Assembly (NCBI RefSeq): GCF_000378985.1
Contig: NZ_KB905370.1
Span: 4,113,342 to 4,177,341, forward strand
Direction of reading: 5' to 3'
DNA from: Ensifer sp. BR816
Lineage (GTDB): Bacteria > Pseudomonadota > Alphaproteobacteria > Rhizobiales > Rhizobiaceae
DNA length: 64,000 nt
The notes under the pieces were generated by a model, which ran no database searches, was not told the DNA's origin, and was given only the letters and a program-made list of their open reading frames with translations. This document shows, one piece after another, positions 52,423-60,798 of this stretch (position 1 is its first letter; each line of letters begins with the position of its first letter). The position numbers and the translations under genes are program-made.

Positions 52423-54117
52423 ATGCCTGATGCGGATGCGACGAAGTCTGCCTCATCTCCCGCCGAGAGCGACTTTCTCGCCCATACCGACGAGCTCGTC
52501 TCCTTTTACGACGAAAGCTTCCACCTCGTCGATTGCTCGCCGAAACTGAGGAAGGCCTATGCGGTCGACTCCCTGGTCGAGGCCACCCTGTGGCACGTCT
52601 ATCCCGAACTGCTGGCGCCACGGCCCAAGGCGGCGGTCGATTTCGTCGTGGCGAGCGGCATTCCGCGCAGCATCGAGATCACCGACGCTAGAGGGCGCGT
52701 CCAACGCACCCTGGTTGTCTTTCGCGTCGAGCGCGGCATCGGGGTCGCGGAGGCGGAAAGTGACTCCACCTGTCGCGAGACTTCCACGCAGAGCGAGAGC
52801 GATCGTGCGCTGCTGCTTCACCAGGCGACCCATGACGTGTTGACCGGACTGCCGAACCGACGGCAGTTCAGCGATCAGTTGCGGGCAGCTTTGCCGGTGC
52901 CGAGCGGCGCCAAGCTTGCGCTCATGCAGATCGATCTCGACGACTTCAAGCCGATAAACGACACGCTCGGCCACGGCGCCGGCGACGTCGTGCTCAAGAT
53001 GGCGGCGGAACGGATCAAGGGCGTCCTCGGAGAGCGCGAGCGCGCCTATCGGCTGGCCGGCGACGAGTTCGCCGTCATCCAGTGGAGGTTCGACCAGCCA
53101 AGGGAGGCGGAGCGCCTCGCCGAGGCGATCGTCAACGCTTTCAAGCAGCCGTTTACCGTCGACGGCATCAGCCTGTTCGTCGGCGCGAGCGTCGGCATCG
53201 CCATCGCCCCGGCAGACGGGAACGAAATCGAGCAATTGATGAAAGCCGCCGACATCGCACTTTACGCGGCGAAGAAGGATGGCCGCGGCCGGGCGAGGAT
53301 TTTCACCCGCTCGATGCTGATCGTGCTCGAGCAGCGCGAAATGCTGCGTCGCAGTCTGCGCACCGCGCTTCAGGAGGGGCAGTTCTTCATCGAATACCAA
53401 CCCTTCGTCAAGCCGCGCGCCTCGGTCGTCGGCTTCGAAGCGCTGTTGCGGTGGCGCCATCCGCTGGTCGGCATCATTCCGCCGAGCGTATTCATCCCCA
53501 TGGCCGAGGCGGACGGCCTGATGAGCGAGATCGGCCAGTGGATGCTGGAGCAGGCCTGCCGGGCCGCCATGAGCTGGCCGTCCCATTTCACCGTGGCGGT
53601 CAATCTCTCGCCGGCGGAGTTCCTGCACGATGGCCTCACGGATCGCGTCGCGCAGATCCTCGATGTGACTGGAATCCGCGCCGACCGGCTCGAACTGGAA
53701 ATCACAGAGTCGGTGCTGCTGGAGCGCACCATCAACAATCTCGATACGCTCAACACCTTGAACCTGCTTGGTGTCCAGATTTCCCTCGATGATTTCGGCA
53801 CCTACTATTCCTCACTGAGCTACCTCAAGAACTTCCCGTTCGATACGATCAAGATCGACCAGTACTTCATCAAGGATCTTGAGCACGACGACAAAAGCCA
53901 GACGATCGTACGGTCGATAATCGCCCTCTCGCACGGTCTTGGAATGGACGTCACCGCCGAGGGCGTCGAGACGGAAGGACAGGCTGCCTGGCTGCAGAAG
54001 GAGGGCTGCGACAGGCTGCAGGGCTATTTCCTGGGTTTCCCGCTCCCCGCGACAGCGATCGGCGAGTTCCTGCGCAAGTCCGCGGCCGCGCCGCTGGCGG
54101 GGGCTCTGGGGGCCTGA
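52423..54117 (+). CDS. PAS-GGDEF-EAL c-di-GMP signalling protein
   Basis: A 564-residue cytosolic protein. ATG 52423 (MPDADATKSASS) follows GGAGG by six bases; an upstream GTG at 52390 is less likely. Residues about 20-110 form a PAS-like sensor. The GGDEF domain (about 145-300) has YRLAGDEFAVI: the motif is AGDEF rather than GGDEF, a variant compatible with activity. The EAL domain shows FEALLRWRHP, ELEITESVLL, LDDFGTYYSSLSYL and TAEGVETEGQ, so phosphodiesterase residues look intact. It diverges from bgsBA and lies 102 bases upstream of the partner-switching module. It probably sets c-di-GMP for BgsA. Confidence 0.9.
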   Translation: MPDADATKSASSPAESDFLAHTDELVSFYDESFHLVDCSPKLRKAYAVDSLVEATLWHVYPELLAPRPKAAVDFVVASGIPRSIEITDARGRVQRTLVVFRVERGIGVAEAESDSTCRETSTQSESDRALLLHQATHDVLTGLPNRRQFSDQLRAALPVPSGAKLALMQIDLDDFKPINDTLGHGAGDVVLKMAAERIKGVLGERERAYRLAGDEFAVIQWRFDQPREAERLAEAIVNAFKQPFTVDGISLFVGASVGIAIAPADGNEIEQLMKAADIALYAAKKDGRGRARIFTRSMLIVLEQREMLRRSLRTALQEGQFFIEYQPFVKPRASVVGFEALLRWRHPLVGIIPPSVFIPMAEADGLMSEIGQWMLEQACRAAMSWPSHFTVAVNLSPAEFLHDGLTDRVAQILDVTGIRADRLELEITESVLLERTINNLDTLNTLNLLGVQISLDDFGTYYSSLSYLKNFPFDTIKIDQYFIKDLEHDDKSQTIVRSIIALSHGLGMDVTAEGVETEGQAAWLQKEGCDRLQGYFLGFPLPATAIGEFLRKSAAAPLAGALGA

Positions 54118-54219
54118 CGCGCTCATCGCAACCTGGAGTATTCTGGCGAACGGGGCCTGTCCGATATAGTCATGGAAGTGAGCGAATCAGGATTCGCTCA
54201 TGCAGTCGGAGAAAGCAGC

Positions 54220-54738
54220 ATGAACGCAGCCCAAAGACAGCCGGTGGAAACGAAGTTCGAGCCGCTGCTCCAGTTCGAGATGGAGATGGGAACCTTCCTG
54301 TCAGATTGGCACCATTGCGATCAGCTGTCGACCTACGTGGCGCGGATGATCAGTCACAATCGGACGGATCCGGTGCGGCACTCGAACTTTTTCTCCTCCG
54401 CACTCAACGAGCTCCTGGAGGTATCGTTTCGCGGCGGCTCGCCGGAGGGCCGCATTGGCTGCGCCGTCTATCGGCAAGGCCCGAACGAGCGTGTGAAACT
54501 CTCCTTTCCGTGCCCGCCCGGCCACCGCCAGTTCTTCCAGGAGGCGGTCGCGAGAACCCACAGGAACGACGCATACGCCCGTTATCTGGATGCTATTTCC
54601 ACCGATCTCGCACCAAGCCGCGAGGTCATACTCCTCGACCTGGCGATCAACTTCGACGCCAGCATTCGTCTGGAAGAGGATAAGCCGCGATCGGTAACGA
54701 TCGTCGTGGATCTCCCCCTTGAAGGAATTGTGAGTTGA
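54220..54738 (+). CDS. Degenerate HATPase-like regulator
   Basis: A 172-residue protein; ATG 54220 (MNAAQRQPVETKF) has GGAG nine bases upstream. It is similar in size and pattern to the SiaB-like protein at 58274: RHSNFFSSALNELLEVSFRGG lines up with RHNVGYLTNELIENAVKF. However, the Asn of the N box (ENAVKF) is replaced (EVSFRG), and the glycine-rich GSGLGLLTL lid is absent. It is therefore unlikely to bind ATP. A degenerate partner or inhibitor in the switch is plausible. Its stop overlaps the TTG start of the methyltransferase fusion. Confidence 0.6.
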   Translation: MNAAQRQPVETKFEPLLQFEMEMGTFLSDWHHCDQLSTYVARMISHNRTDPVRHSNFFSSALNELLEVSFRGGSPEGRIGCAVYRQGPNERVKLSFPCPPGHRQFFQEAVARTHRNDAYARYLDAISTDLAPSREVILLDLAINFDASIRLEEDKPRSVTIVVDLPLEGIVS

Positions 54739-55913
54739 GTACGGCAATCCTTTCAACGCCGTTCCAGGCAGACTTCGATGCCAACAGCCAGGAGTTCTCC
54801 CTGGCGGGCGTGATCCGGCCGCGCTCCGTCGACGAGATCGCTCCGAGCATTTCGGCGTTCCGGAGCGCAATCGAAGAGGCCCGCGGCGTCCTCTACATCA
54901 ATGTGAAGCGCCTGGCGCAAATGAACAATACAGCCTTCCATGCCTTTTCCCGCGTGGTTCTGGACGCCTGCCGCACGCGCTCGGACATCCGCTTCGTCGT
55001 CGTCACGTCGAGCGTCGTCGGCTGGACCGAACGGATGTTCCGGCATCTTGGCAAGATCGAACCGCAGATCACGGTCGAGGTTTACGATTCGAAATTCTAT
55101 CCCGGCCAGAGCTTCGTCGAGGACACGAGTTTCATTCCGATCCTGCGCACGCAAACCAAGATGACGTGGCGCCACGAGCGCACGATCCTGCCGCGTCACG
55201 GCATGCGCCCGGGGATAGTCATGGCCGACATCTGCTGCGGCATCGGCGACTTCGCCGTGCTGGTGCGCAAGGAGTTCCAGCCGGCCCGCATCGTGGCGCT
55301 CGATCATTCGAAGGCGAGCCTTGCCTATGCGCGCGACGTCGCGGCGAATTTCGGTATTTCGGATATCGAATACACCTATGGCGACGCATCCGAGATGCTG
55401 CTCGAGGACAACCAGTTCGACCTCGTGACCTGTCGCCATTCGTTGCAGATCTTCAACCAGCGGGACCTCTTGCTGAAGGAGCTGTACCGGATCTGCAAGC
55501 CGGGCGGACGCGTGTACATAACGAACGAGAAGAATTCGCACTGCCTCGGCGAACCTCGGGCGCAGAGCATTCAATGGACCTATGACGAGGTTGCCAGGCT
55601 GTTCAGCCATTTCGAAATGGACGTGGAGCTCGGCCCGAAAAGCCGCCGCTATCTCGCCGATGCCGGATTCGACGACATCCTCGTCGAATCCTTCATGGTC
55701 ACCAATCACGACGGTGATCCGCAGGATTTCGCCGACGTCATTACCGCCTGGGAGAATGTCTATGCCGGCGAGATGGCCGTGAAGCGTGGCGATCCGCCGG
55801 AGTTCATCGAGCGCTTCCGTCAGGGCTTCCGCGACCATATCTTCGCGGCCCTCCACCCCAAGGGCTACGCTGGCTGGCCGATCTGGGCCGCGTCCGGACG
55901 CAAGCCGCTATGA
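54735..55913 (+). CDS. STAS-like / SAM-dependent methyltransferase fusion
   Basis: A 392-residue protein starting with TTG 54735, overlapping the previous stop. Residues 1-130 resemble a STAS/anti-anti-sigma fold: LYINVKRLAQMNNTAFHAFS falls where the STAS protein at 58850 has [19 protein letters not shown], with Thr in place of the Ser that is normally phosphorylated. From about residue 150 a class I methyltransferase begins: VMADICCGIGDFAVLV (motif I), VALDHSKASL, DLVTCRHSLQIF, and LYRICKPGGRVYI. The methylated substrate is unknown. It ends in an overlap with the phosphatase gene (ATGA). The architecture suggests a methyltransferase gated by a phosphorylation switch. Confidence 0.7.
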   Translation: MSTAILSTPFQADFDANSQEFSLAGVIRPRSVDEIAPSISAFRSAIEEARGVLYINVKRLAQMNNTAFHAFSRVVLDACRTRSDIRFVVVTSSVVGWTERMFRHLGKIEPQITVEVYDSKFYPGQSFVEDTSFIPILRTQTKMTWRHERTILPRHGMRPGIVMADICCGIGDFAVLVRKEFQPARIVALDHSKASLAYARDVAANFGISDIEYTYGDASEMLLEDNQFDLVTCRHSLQIFNQRDLLLKELYRICKPGGRVYITNEKNSHCLGEPRAQSIQWTYDEVARLFSHFEMDVELGPKSRRYLADAGFDDILVESFMVTNHDGDPQDFADVITAWENVYAGEMAVKRGDPPEFIERFRQGFRDHIFAALHPKGYAGWPIWAASGRKPL

Positions 55914-58270
55914 AACCTTTCGAGCAAAAGATCATCCGCTTCGGTTTGCGTTCGTTCCGCGCCAAGTTCATCCTGGTGGTCGGCGGCGCCGTGCTTTTCG
56001 ACCTGCTGGTGACCGGCGGACTTGCACTCTTCAACGTGCAGCGCCTGTCCCGGGATGCCACGACCGAGGTCGGCCAAGGCCTGGAAAAGGCGAACCAGGA
56101 CTATATTCGATCCTATGCGGAAACGACGGCCGCTCGCGTCAACCTGCTTCTCAACCAGGTTCACTCCGATGTCGGCACGCTTGCGGGCGTGCTGCAGGCG
56201 CAGATCGATCGTCCCGTCAGAAAGTCGCAGATCGGCGAAGCGATGGCACGCGGCGCCCCCGGCACCGTAACCGTCACCTACGACGAGAAAGGCGGATGGG
56301 CGCAGAACCTACCTGGTCCCCTGTCGGTCGTGAGCGTCTGGGGGTATCTGCTCGACGCCAACCACGTCCCCTTGCCCGAGGTCCAGACGGACATCGAGAA
56401 CAGCGCAGTCCTCGACCTGGTCGCGCCCAGCCTGCTCGCCAACGGCCAGTCGAAGCTGCAGATGTACTATATCGGCCCGAAGGAGCGGCCGATCTTCAGG
56501 ACGGCTCCCTATACGGACCAGGCACAGACCTTCGACCGGCTCTATCCGGGCCATAACCAGGCGGATTTCTGGCCATTCTTCTTCCCCGGCCTCTACGAAT
56601 CGTGGGAACAATGGGCCAGCAATCCCGCATCGCGTCCGGTGAACAACGACATCACCCAGACGGCGTCCTATACGGATGCGATCACCGGCAAGCTGATCGT
56701 CAGCTTCTTCCAGCCCTTGTGGTCCTACGACCGCAAGCGCGTGGCGGGTGCCGCCGGCACCGATATCACGCTCGACCAACTGGCCGAAATCGTCGAGAAC
56801 GTCCGTGTCGCCGACAATGGCTTCGGCTTCCTCACCATGTCGGACGGCAATGTGGTGGCGATCAACCCGGTCGGCGAAAAGGTCATCGGCCTTCAGTCGT
56901 CGAGCGACACCAGCGGCCAGGGCGTGACGGGCCTCGACCGGTCGCTGCGCAACAGTGCGCAACAGGCGATTGCCAAGCTGCCCTTGGATCAGGACGGGCT
57001 GTTGCAGCATGTCCTGCTCGACGAGAACGGCGAGAAGGTGCCCTATCTCGTCGTCCTGAAACAGCTGCAGCCAACGAATCTCTGGGTTTCAGGACCGGTT
57101 CGCCGCGAATCCATGTTGCTTGGCATCGTCGTCCCGGAGCGCGAGATCTACGCCTCGCTCGTTGCGGCACAAGCCGGCATCACCGAGGCGACCAACAGGA
57201 TCCTGATCTACCAGGTCCTGGCGCTGCTCGTGTCGCTTCTCTTCGTCACCTCGGCGGTGTTCGCCATATCGAAGCGCATTACCGGCGGCATCAGCGCGCT
57301 CGCCGGTGCCGCAACGCGCATTCAGGCCAAGGACTATTCCGTCCGGGTCGATATCCCGACGCGTGACGAGGTCGGCGAAGCCGGTGCCGCCTTCAACCGC
57401 ATGGCCGAGGAGATCAGCTTCCACACCGAAAATCTCGAACAACTCGTCGAGGATCGGACGAAGGAGATCGAAGAGGCGAACCTGCAGATCTCGGCGCTGA
57501 ACGAGCAATTGCGCAGCGAGAACGTACGCTTGAGCGCCGAGCTCGACGTTGCCCGCCGCATCCAGTTGATGGTCTTGCCGAAGGCGGGTGAACTCGAGGA
57601 AATTTCCGACCTGGAGATTGCCGCCTACATGCGGCCCGCCGACGAGGTGGGCGGTGACTATTATGACGTGCTGAGGGACGGAGAACGGCTGAAGATCGGC
57701 ATCGGCGACGTCACCGGTCACGGCCTGGAAAGCGGCGTGCTGATGCTGATGGTGCAATCGGTGGCGCGGGCGTTGCAGGAAGCCGGTGACATGGACCCGT
57801 CGCAGTTCCTCAACCGGGTAAACCGCGCCCTCTACAAGAACATCGTCAGGACCAATGCCAACAAGCATCTCTCCCTCGCCTTTCTGGACTATGACGGCAA
57901 GAGCCTGATGCTGTCGGGCCAGCACGAGGAACTGATCGTCGTGCGGGGCGCCGGCAGCGTCGAGCGGATCGATACGCTCGACCTCGGTCTGCCGATCGGC
58001 CTGGAGCCCGACATCTCGGCCTTCGTGGCGACGCAGGAGATCGCCTTTGCCGTGGGCGACATGGTCATTCTCCACACCGATGGTGTGACCGAGGCGGAGA
58101 GCCCGGACGGCGAGCTTTTCGGGATCGAGCGGCTTTGCGAAAGCGCTCGCCGCCGTCTCGGCCGCAGCGCCGAGGATGTCAAAGCGGGAATTATCGAGGA
58201 TCTGATGGCGCATATCGGCACACAGAAGATCCACGATGATATAACAGTCGTAGTGATGAGACACAGGTAA
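55910..58270 (+). CDS. Membrane PP2C (SpoIIE-type) phosphatase with periplasmic sensor (SiaA-like)
   Basis: A 786-residue protein. A first membrane helix lies at about 17-41, a dCACHE-like periplasmic sensor at about 45-425, a second helix at about 431-455, then HAMP (DYSVRVDIPTRDEVGEAGAA), a coiled coil (RTKEIEEANLQISALNEQL) and a PP2C domain. Catalytic Asp residues are in PADEVGGDYYDV, IGDVTGHGLESG, LHTDGVTEAES and DDITVVVM; the switch helix ARRIQLMVLPK is present. It should dephosphorylate a STAS partner in response to an extracellular ligand, as SiaA does for SiaC in Pseudomonas. The stop lies three bases before the kinase-like gene. Confidence 0.85.
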   Translation: MKPFEQKIIRFGLRSFRAKFILVVGGAVLFDLLVTGGLALFNVQRLSRDATTEVGQGLEKANQDYIRSYAETTAARVNLLLNQVHSDVGTLAGVLQAQIDRPVRKSQIGEAMARGAPGTVTVTYDEKGGWAQNLPGPLSVVSVWGYLLDANHVPLPEVQTDIENSAVLDLVAPSLLANGQSKLQMYYIGPKERPIFRTAPYTDQAQTFDRLYPGHNQADFWPFFFPGLYESWEQWASNPASRPVNNDITQTASYTDAITGKLIVSFFQPLWSYDRKRVAGAAGTDITLDQLAEIVENVRVADNGFGFLTMSDGNVVAINPVGEKVIGLQSSSDTSGQGVTGLDRSLRNSAQQAIAKLPLDQDGLLQHVLLDENGEKVPYLVVLKQLQPTNLWVSGPVRRESMLLGIVVPEREIYASLVAAQAGITEATNRILIYQVLALLVSLLFVTSAVFAISKRITGGISALAGAATRIQAKDYSVRVDIPTRDEVGEAGAAFNRMAEEISFHTENLEQLVEDRTKEIEEANLQISALNEQLRSENVRLSAELDVARRIQLMVLPKAGELEEISDLEIAAYMRPADEVGGDYYDVLRDGERLKIGIGDVTGHGLESGVLMLMVQSVARALQEAGDMDPSQFLNRVNRALYKNIVRTNANKHLSLAFLDYDGKSLMLSGQHEELIVVRGAGSVERIDTLDLGLPIGLEPDISAFVATQEIAFAVGDMVILHTDGVTEAESPDGELFGIERLCESARRRLGRSAEDVKAGIIEDLMAHIGTQKIHDDITVVVMRHR

Positions 58271-58273
58271 GCG

Positions 58274-58834
58274 ATGACGACCTTATATGGAATGGCAGAC
58301 CTCGCCATCGGTACGGGCGAAAACGTGACCATGCTTCGCCTGTTCGAAGGCCCGCTCGACCTGAGCTGGAAGCACTGCGCGATGACCTCTGATTTCGTCG
58401 CCGAGTTCGTCGCCCTGCGCTATCGGACATCCCGCAACCTCTACAAGGAGGTGCGGCACAATGTCGGCTATCTGACCAACGAGCTCATCGAGAATGCGGT
58501 GAAGTTCCGAGCCGCGGGCGAGATCACCGTCGAAGCCTCGGTCGCGTCCAATGCCTTCCGGGCAAAGGTATCCAACTTTGTCGACAAGGAAACGGCGCAG
58601 CGCTTCCAGCATCTGCTGTCCGAGATCACCACGGGGGACCCGGGCGATCTCCTGATAAAACGGATCGAAGAGAATGCATCGGGTGCGAGCTCCAGCGGCT
58701 CGGGACTTGGCCTTCTGACACTGATGAGCGATTATGGCGCTCATTTCGCTTGGGTTTTCGGATCCGGCGAACAGGAGAGCAGGATCCCGCTCGAGACCTA
58801 TGCGTCCATTACAGTCCCCGATCCCTCGAATTGA
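58274..58834 (+). CDS. SiaB-like HATPase regulator (slr1658/DUF6272 type)
   Basis: A 186-residue protein. The ATP-binding fold is suggested by the N box NELIENAVKFRAAGE and the glycine lid SGLGLLTLMSDYG, as in anti-sigma-factor kinases such as SpoIIAB and in Pseudomonas SiaB. The likely role is to phosphorylate a STAS protein, opposed by the PP2C phosphatase upstream. It lies three bases after the phosphatase and 15 bases before the STAS gene, so kinase, phosphatase and substrate are probably made together. Substrate identity is inferred. Confidence 0.75.
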   Translation: MTTLYGMADLAIGTGENVTMLRLFEGPLDLSWKHCAMTSDFVAEFVALRYRTSRNLYKEVRHNVGYLTNELIENAVKFRAAGEITVEASVASNAFRAKVSNFVDKETAQRFQHLLSEITTGDPGDLLIKRIEENASGASSSGSGLGLLTLMSDYGAHFAWVFGSGEQESRIPLETYASITVPDPSN

Positions 58835-58849
58835 TGGGCAACGAAGAAT

Positions 58850-59188
58850 ATGGAAATAAAGGAAGAAGAGTATCGCGTTTGGTCGGAGGGCAAGGACATC
58901 TACTTCGATGGCACCATGCGGTTGCCAAGTACGGAGGCCTATGCGCCGATATATTCCTTGGTGATGGGCATTCTCGAAGCCGAACCGGACCGCGTTACCG
59001 TCGACGTCACCAGCCTGGAGTTTCTCAATTCGTCCGGCATCAACCTGCTCGCCAAGCTGACCATCGAGGCGCGCAAGCGGCCGAACGTCCAGTTCACCGT
59101 GCGCGGCAGTGCGGAATTTCCCTGGCAATCCAAGTCGCTGCCGAACCTCAAGAAGCTGCATCCGGGCGTTGATCTCCGGCTCGGCTAG
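58850..59188 (+). CDS. STAS-domain switch protein (slr1659-like)
   Basis: A 112-residue single-domain protein. The STAS/anti-anti-sigma motif [19 protein letters not shown] contains an SSG whose second Ser is the expected phosphorylation site. It is the natural substrate for the HATPase at 58274 and the PP2C at 55910. In the phosphorylated or free state it would release or bind a target; candidates are the GGDEF-EAL protein and the STAS-methyltransferase. No sigma factor is nearby. A rhizobial repeat follows the stop. Confidence 0.78.
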   Translation: MEIKEEEYRVWSEGKDIYFDGTMRLPSTEAYAPIYSLVMGILEAEPDRVTVDVTSLEFLNSSGINLLAKLTIEARKRPNVQFTVRGSAEFPWQSKSLPNLKKLHPGVDLRLG

Positions 59189-59297
59189 AGCATTTTGCAG
59201 TCAGGTGGAATCACCTCTCGCGCATCATTTTTCGGAAAGCAAGAGGCGGAGGTGCAACGTGCTACGGCGCCCTTTGCGCGTCTGAAAAGACGCACGA
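59189..59297. repeat. Rhizobial palindromic intergenic repeat, copy C
   Basis: Starts GAGCATTTTGCAGTCAGG, a degenerate form of the usual GAGCAT arm, and includes GTGCTACGGCGCCCTTTGCG and a stem GCGTCT-GAAA-AGACGC (59278-59293). It fills the gap between the STAS gene and cuxR, ending next to the cuxR stop, so it may act as a bidirectional 3' hairpin. Confidence 0.7.
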
Positions 59298-60461
59298 TCA
59301 GCTGCCAAGCGCCTTGAGCCAGTCTCCGATCGTCGACCCGCGATGCCGCCCGGCCGGGGCAACCGGCGCGACCGGGCGCTGCTCCACTGCCGCCGCCTTT
59401 CTGATTTCCCGGGGGCTCGCGCCGTATTCGTGGCTGAAGGCGCGGGTAAAATTGGCGGCGACGTCGAACCCGGCCGCCTCGGCGATCTCGGCGATCGGCC
59501 GGCTGTCGGCCGGATCGCTGAGCGCCGCATGCGCCTGCTGCAGCCGGCGCCTGCGGATGTAGTTGAGAACACCGCCGCTCGCTTCGAACAGTTGGTAAAG
59601 CCGGGTGCGCGAGACGCCGATCGCTCGGCCGATGGCATCCGGCGTCAGTCCGGGCGAATGCAGGTTGAGATGAATGTATCGGTGCGCCCGCTCCATCATC
59701 CCCTTGTTCGTCTGCGCCCCGGCGCCATCCGGTCTTGCCGATGAGGCGACGCAAGCGACGACCATGTCGTGCACCGTGTGGACGATCCGCGGTATCTCCT
59801 CCGCCGTCAGGCGGTCAAGGCGCGGCTCGATACCGTTGATGTAGTTGATCAAAAGGTCGGCGAGGTTGCCCGACAATACCAGATTGTTGGTTTCGCCGAG
59901 CACGGCGGCATCGTCGGCGAATAGCTCGTAGGGCATGAAGAGCAGAACGGCGTCCGCTGCCGTCGCCCGGCCGCGGAAGGGATAGCCGAGCGAACGGAAC
60001 GCCAGCCTGCCGGGACTGTTTTCCGTGACGCGGCGGTCGACTTCCGTCCAGGTCATGCCGCTGCGCAGCAGTTCCACATACCAGTGATCGATCGGGCTGG
60101 CGCGCAGCATCGCCTGAGGGCGCAGGTAGCTGTGGCCCGGCGCCTGCTGTTGAACGATGAGCAGATTGCCGAAATGCCAGGCGGTCTGGTCGGCGACAAA
60201 TCCGCCCTCCACCGGAATGCCGTCAGCCAACCGGACCTCGACCAGAGGCGCCATGTGCGCCCGCCAGGCCTGAAACTGTTCTGCCGGTCGAAGCTCCCGT
60301 GTCGAGAAATGCATGGGGGTCAGTGCCGGCGGCGCGACTGAGCGCGAGGGTCCTTGGCTTGCGGGCTCCCGCGGCCAGCGGCGGCGTTCCGGCTGCGGCT
60401 GCAGTGCCGGCGCCCCGGCCTGATCCTCTTCCGACTGGGGCCCTGTAGGGCGATCACGCAT
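59298..60461 (-). CDS. cuxR: AraC-family activator CuxR (c-di-GMP responsive)
   Basis: A 387-residue regulator starting at ATG 60461 with GGGAG eight bases upstream. After a Pro/Arg/Gln-rich 50-residue leader comes an AraC-binding-2-type ligand domain (MHFSTRELRPAEQFQAWRAH), and at the C terminus two helix-turn-helix units (DAIGRAIGVSRTRLYQLFEA; IAEIAEAAGFDVAANFTRAF). In S. meliloti, cuxR diverges from uxs1-uxe; CuxR binds c-di-GMP by a PilZ-like mechanism and activates the operon. The same position and partners support the name. The leader could hold part of the dinucleotide site; this is not certain. Confidence 0.8.
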   Translation of the reverse strand: MRDRPTGPQSEEDQAGAPALQPQPERRRWPREPASQGPSRSVAPPALTPMHFSTRELRPAEQFQAWRAHMAPLVEVRLADGIPVEGGFVADQTAWHFGNLLIVQQQAPGHSYLRPQAMLRASPIDHWYVELLRSGMTWTEVDRRVTENSPGRLAFRSLGYPFRGRATAADAVLLFMPYELFADDAAVLGETNNLVLSGNLADLLINYINGIEPRLDRLTAEEIPRIVHTVHDMVVACVASSARPDGAGAQTNKGMMERAHRYIHLNLHSPGLTPDAIGRAIGVSRTRLYQLFEASGGVLNYIRRRRLQQAHAALSDPADSRPIAEIAEAAGFDVAANFTRAFSHEYGASPREIRKAAAVEQRPVAPVAPAGRHRGSTIGDWLKALGS

Positions 60462-60798
60462 ACAGATTCTCCCGCCCTCGAATTCAGGCGATTACACGTT
60501 CTGAGCGTGGCTACTGACACAGCCGCATCGGTGTATGGCGTCGTGCAGAGTCCACCCAGCACTTAGCAGAGCCTAGTTCTACTCCATTTTTAGTAGAAAT
60601 GCACGGCGCGATAATTATCGGGATCGCACGATAATGACATCCCGGCCGGACGATTGTAATTATATATCCATAGTCAACGCCAAGTATTTCGTAACGGCAT
60701 TGACCATATCTCGAGTGTATATAATTTTATTAACCTAATTATAATGCCGCCTGAGATACTATTTATTTTGATGATTTCAAGTTTATTTGGGGACATTG
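60462..60798. promoter_or_regulatory. Divergent cuxR-uxs control region with AraC-type direct repeats
   Basis: The region is much AT-richer than its surroundings. CGATAAT occurs at 60609-60615 and 60629-60635, and the related CGATTGT at 60651-60657, each preceded by GCG, GCA or GGA. The spacing of 20 and 22 bases places them on one DNA face, two helical turns apart, as AraC-family half-sites usually are. They are candidate CuxR sites. The last 100 bases before uxs are rich in A and T and probably hold the promoter and leader. Confidence 0.55.
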
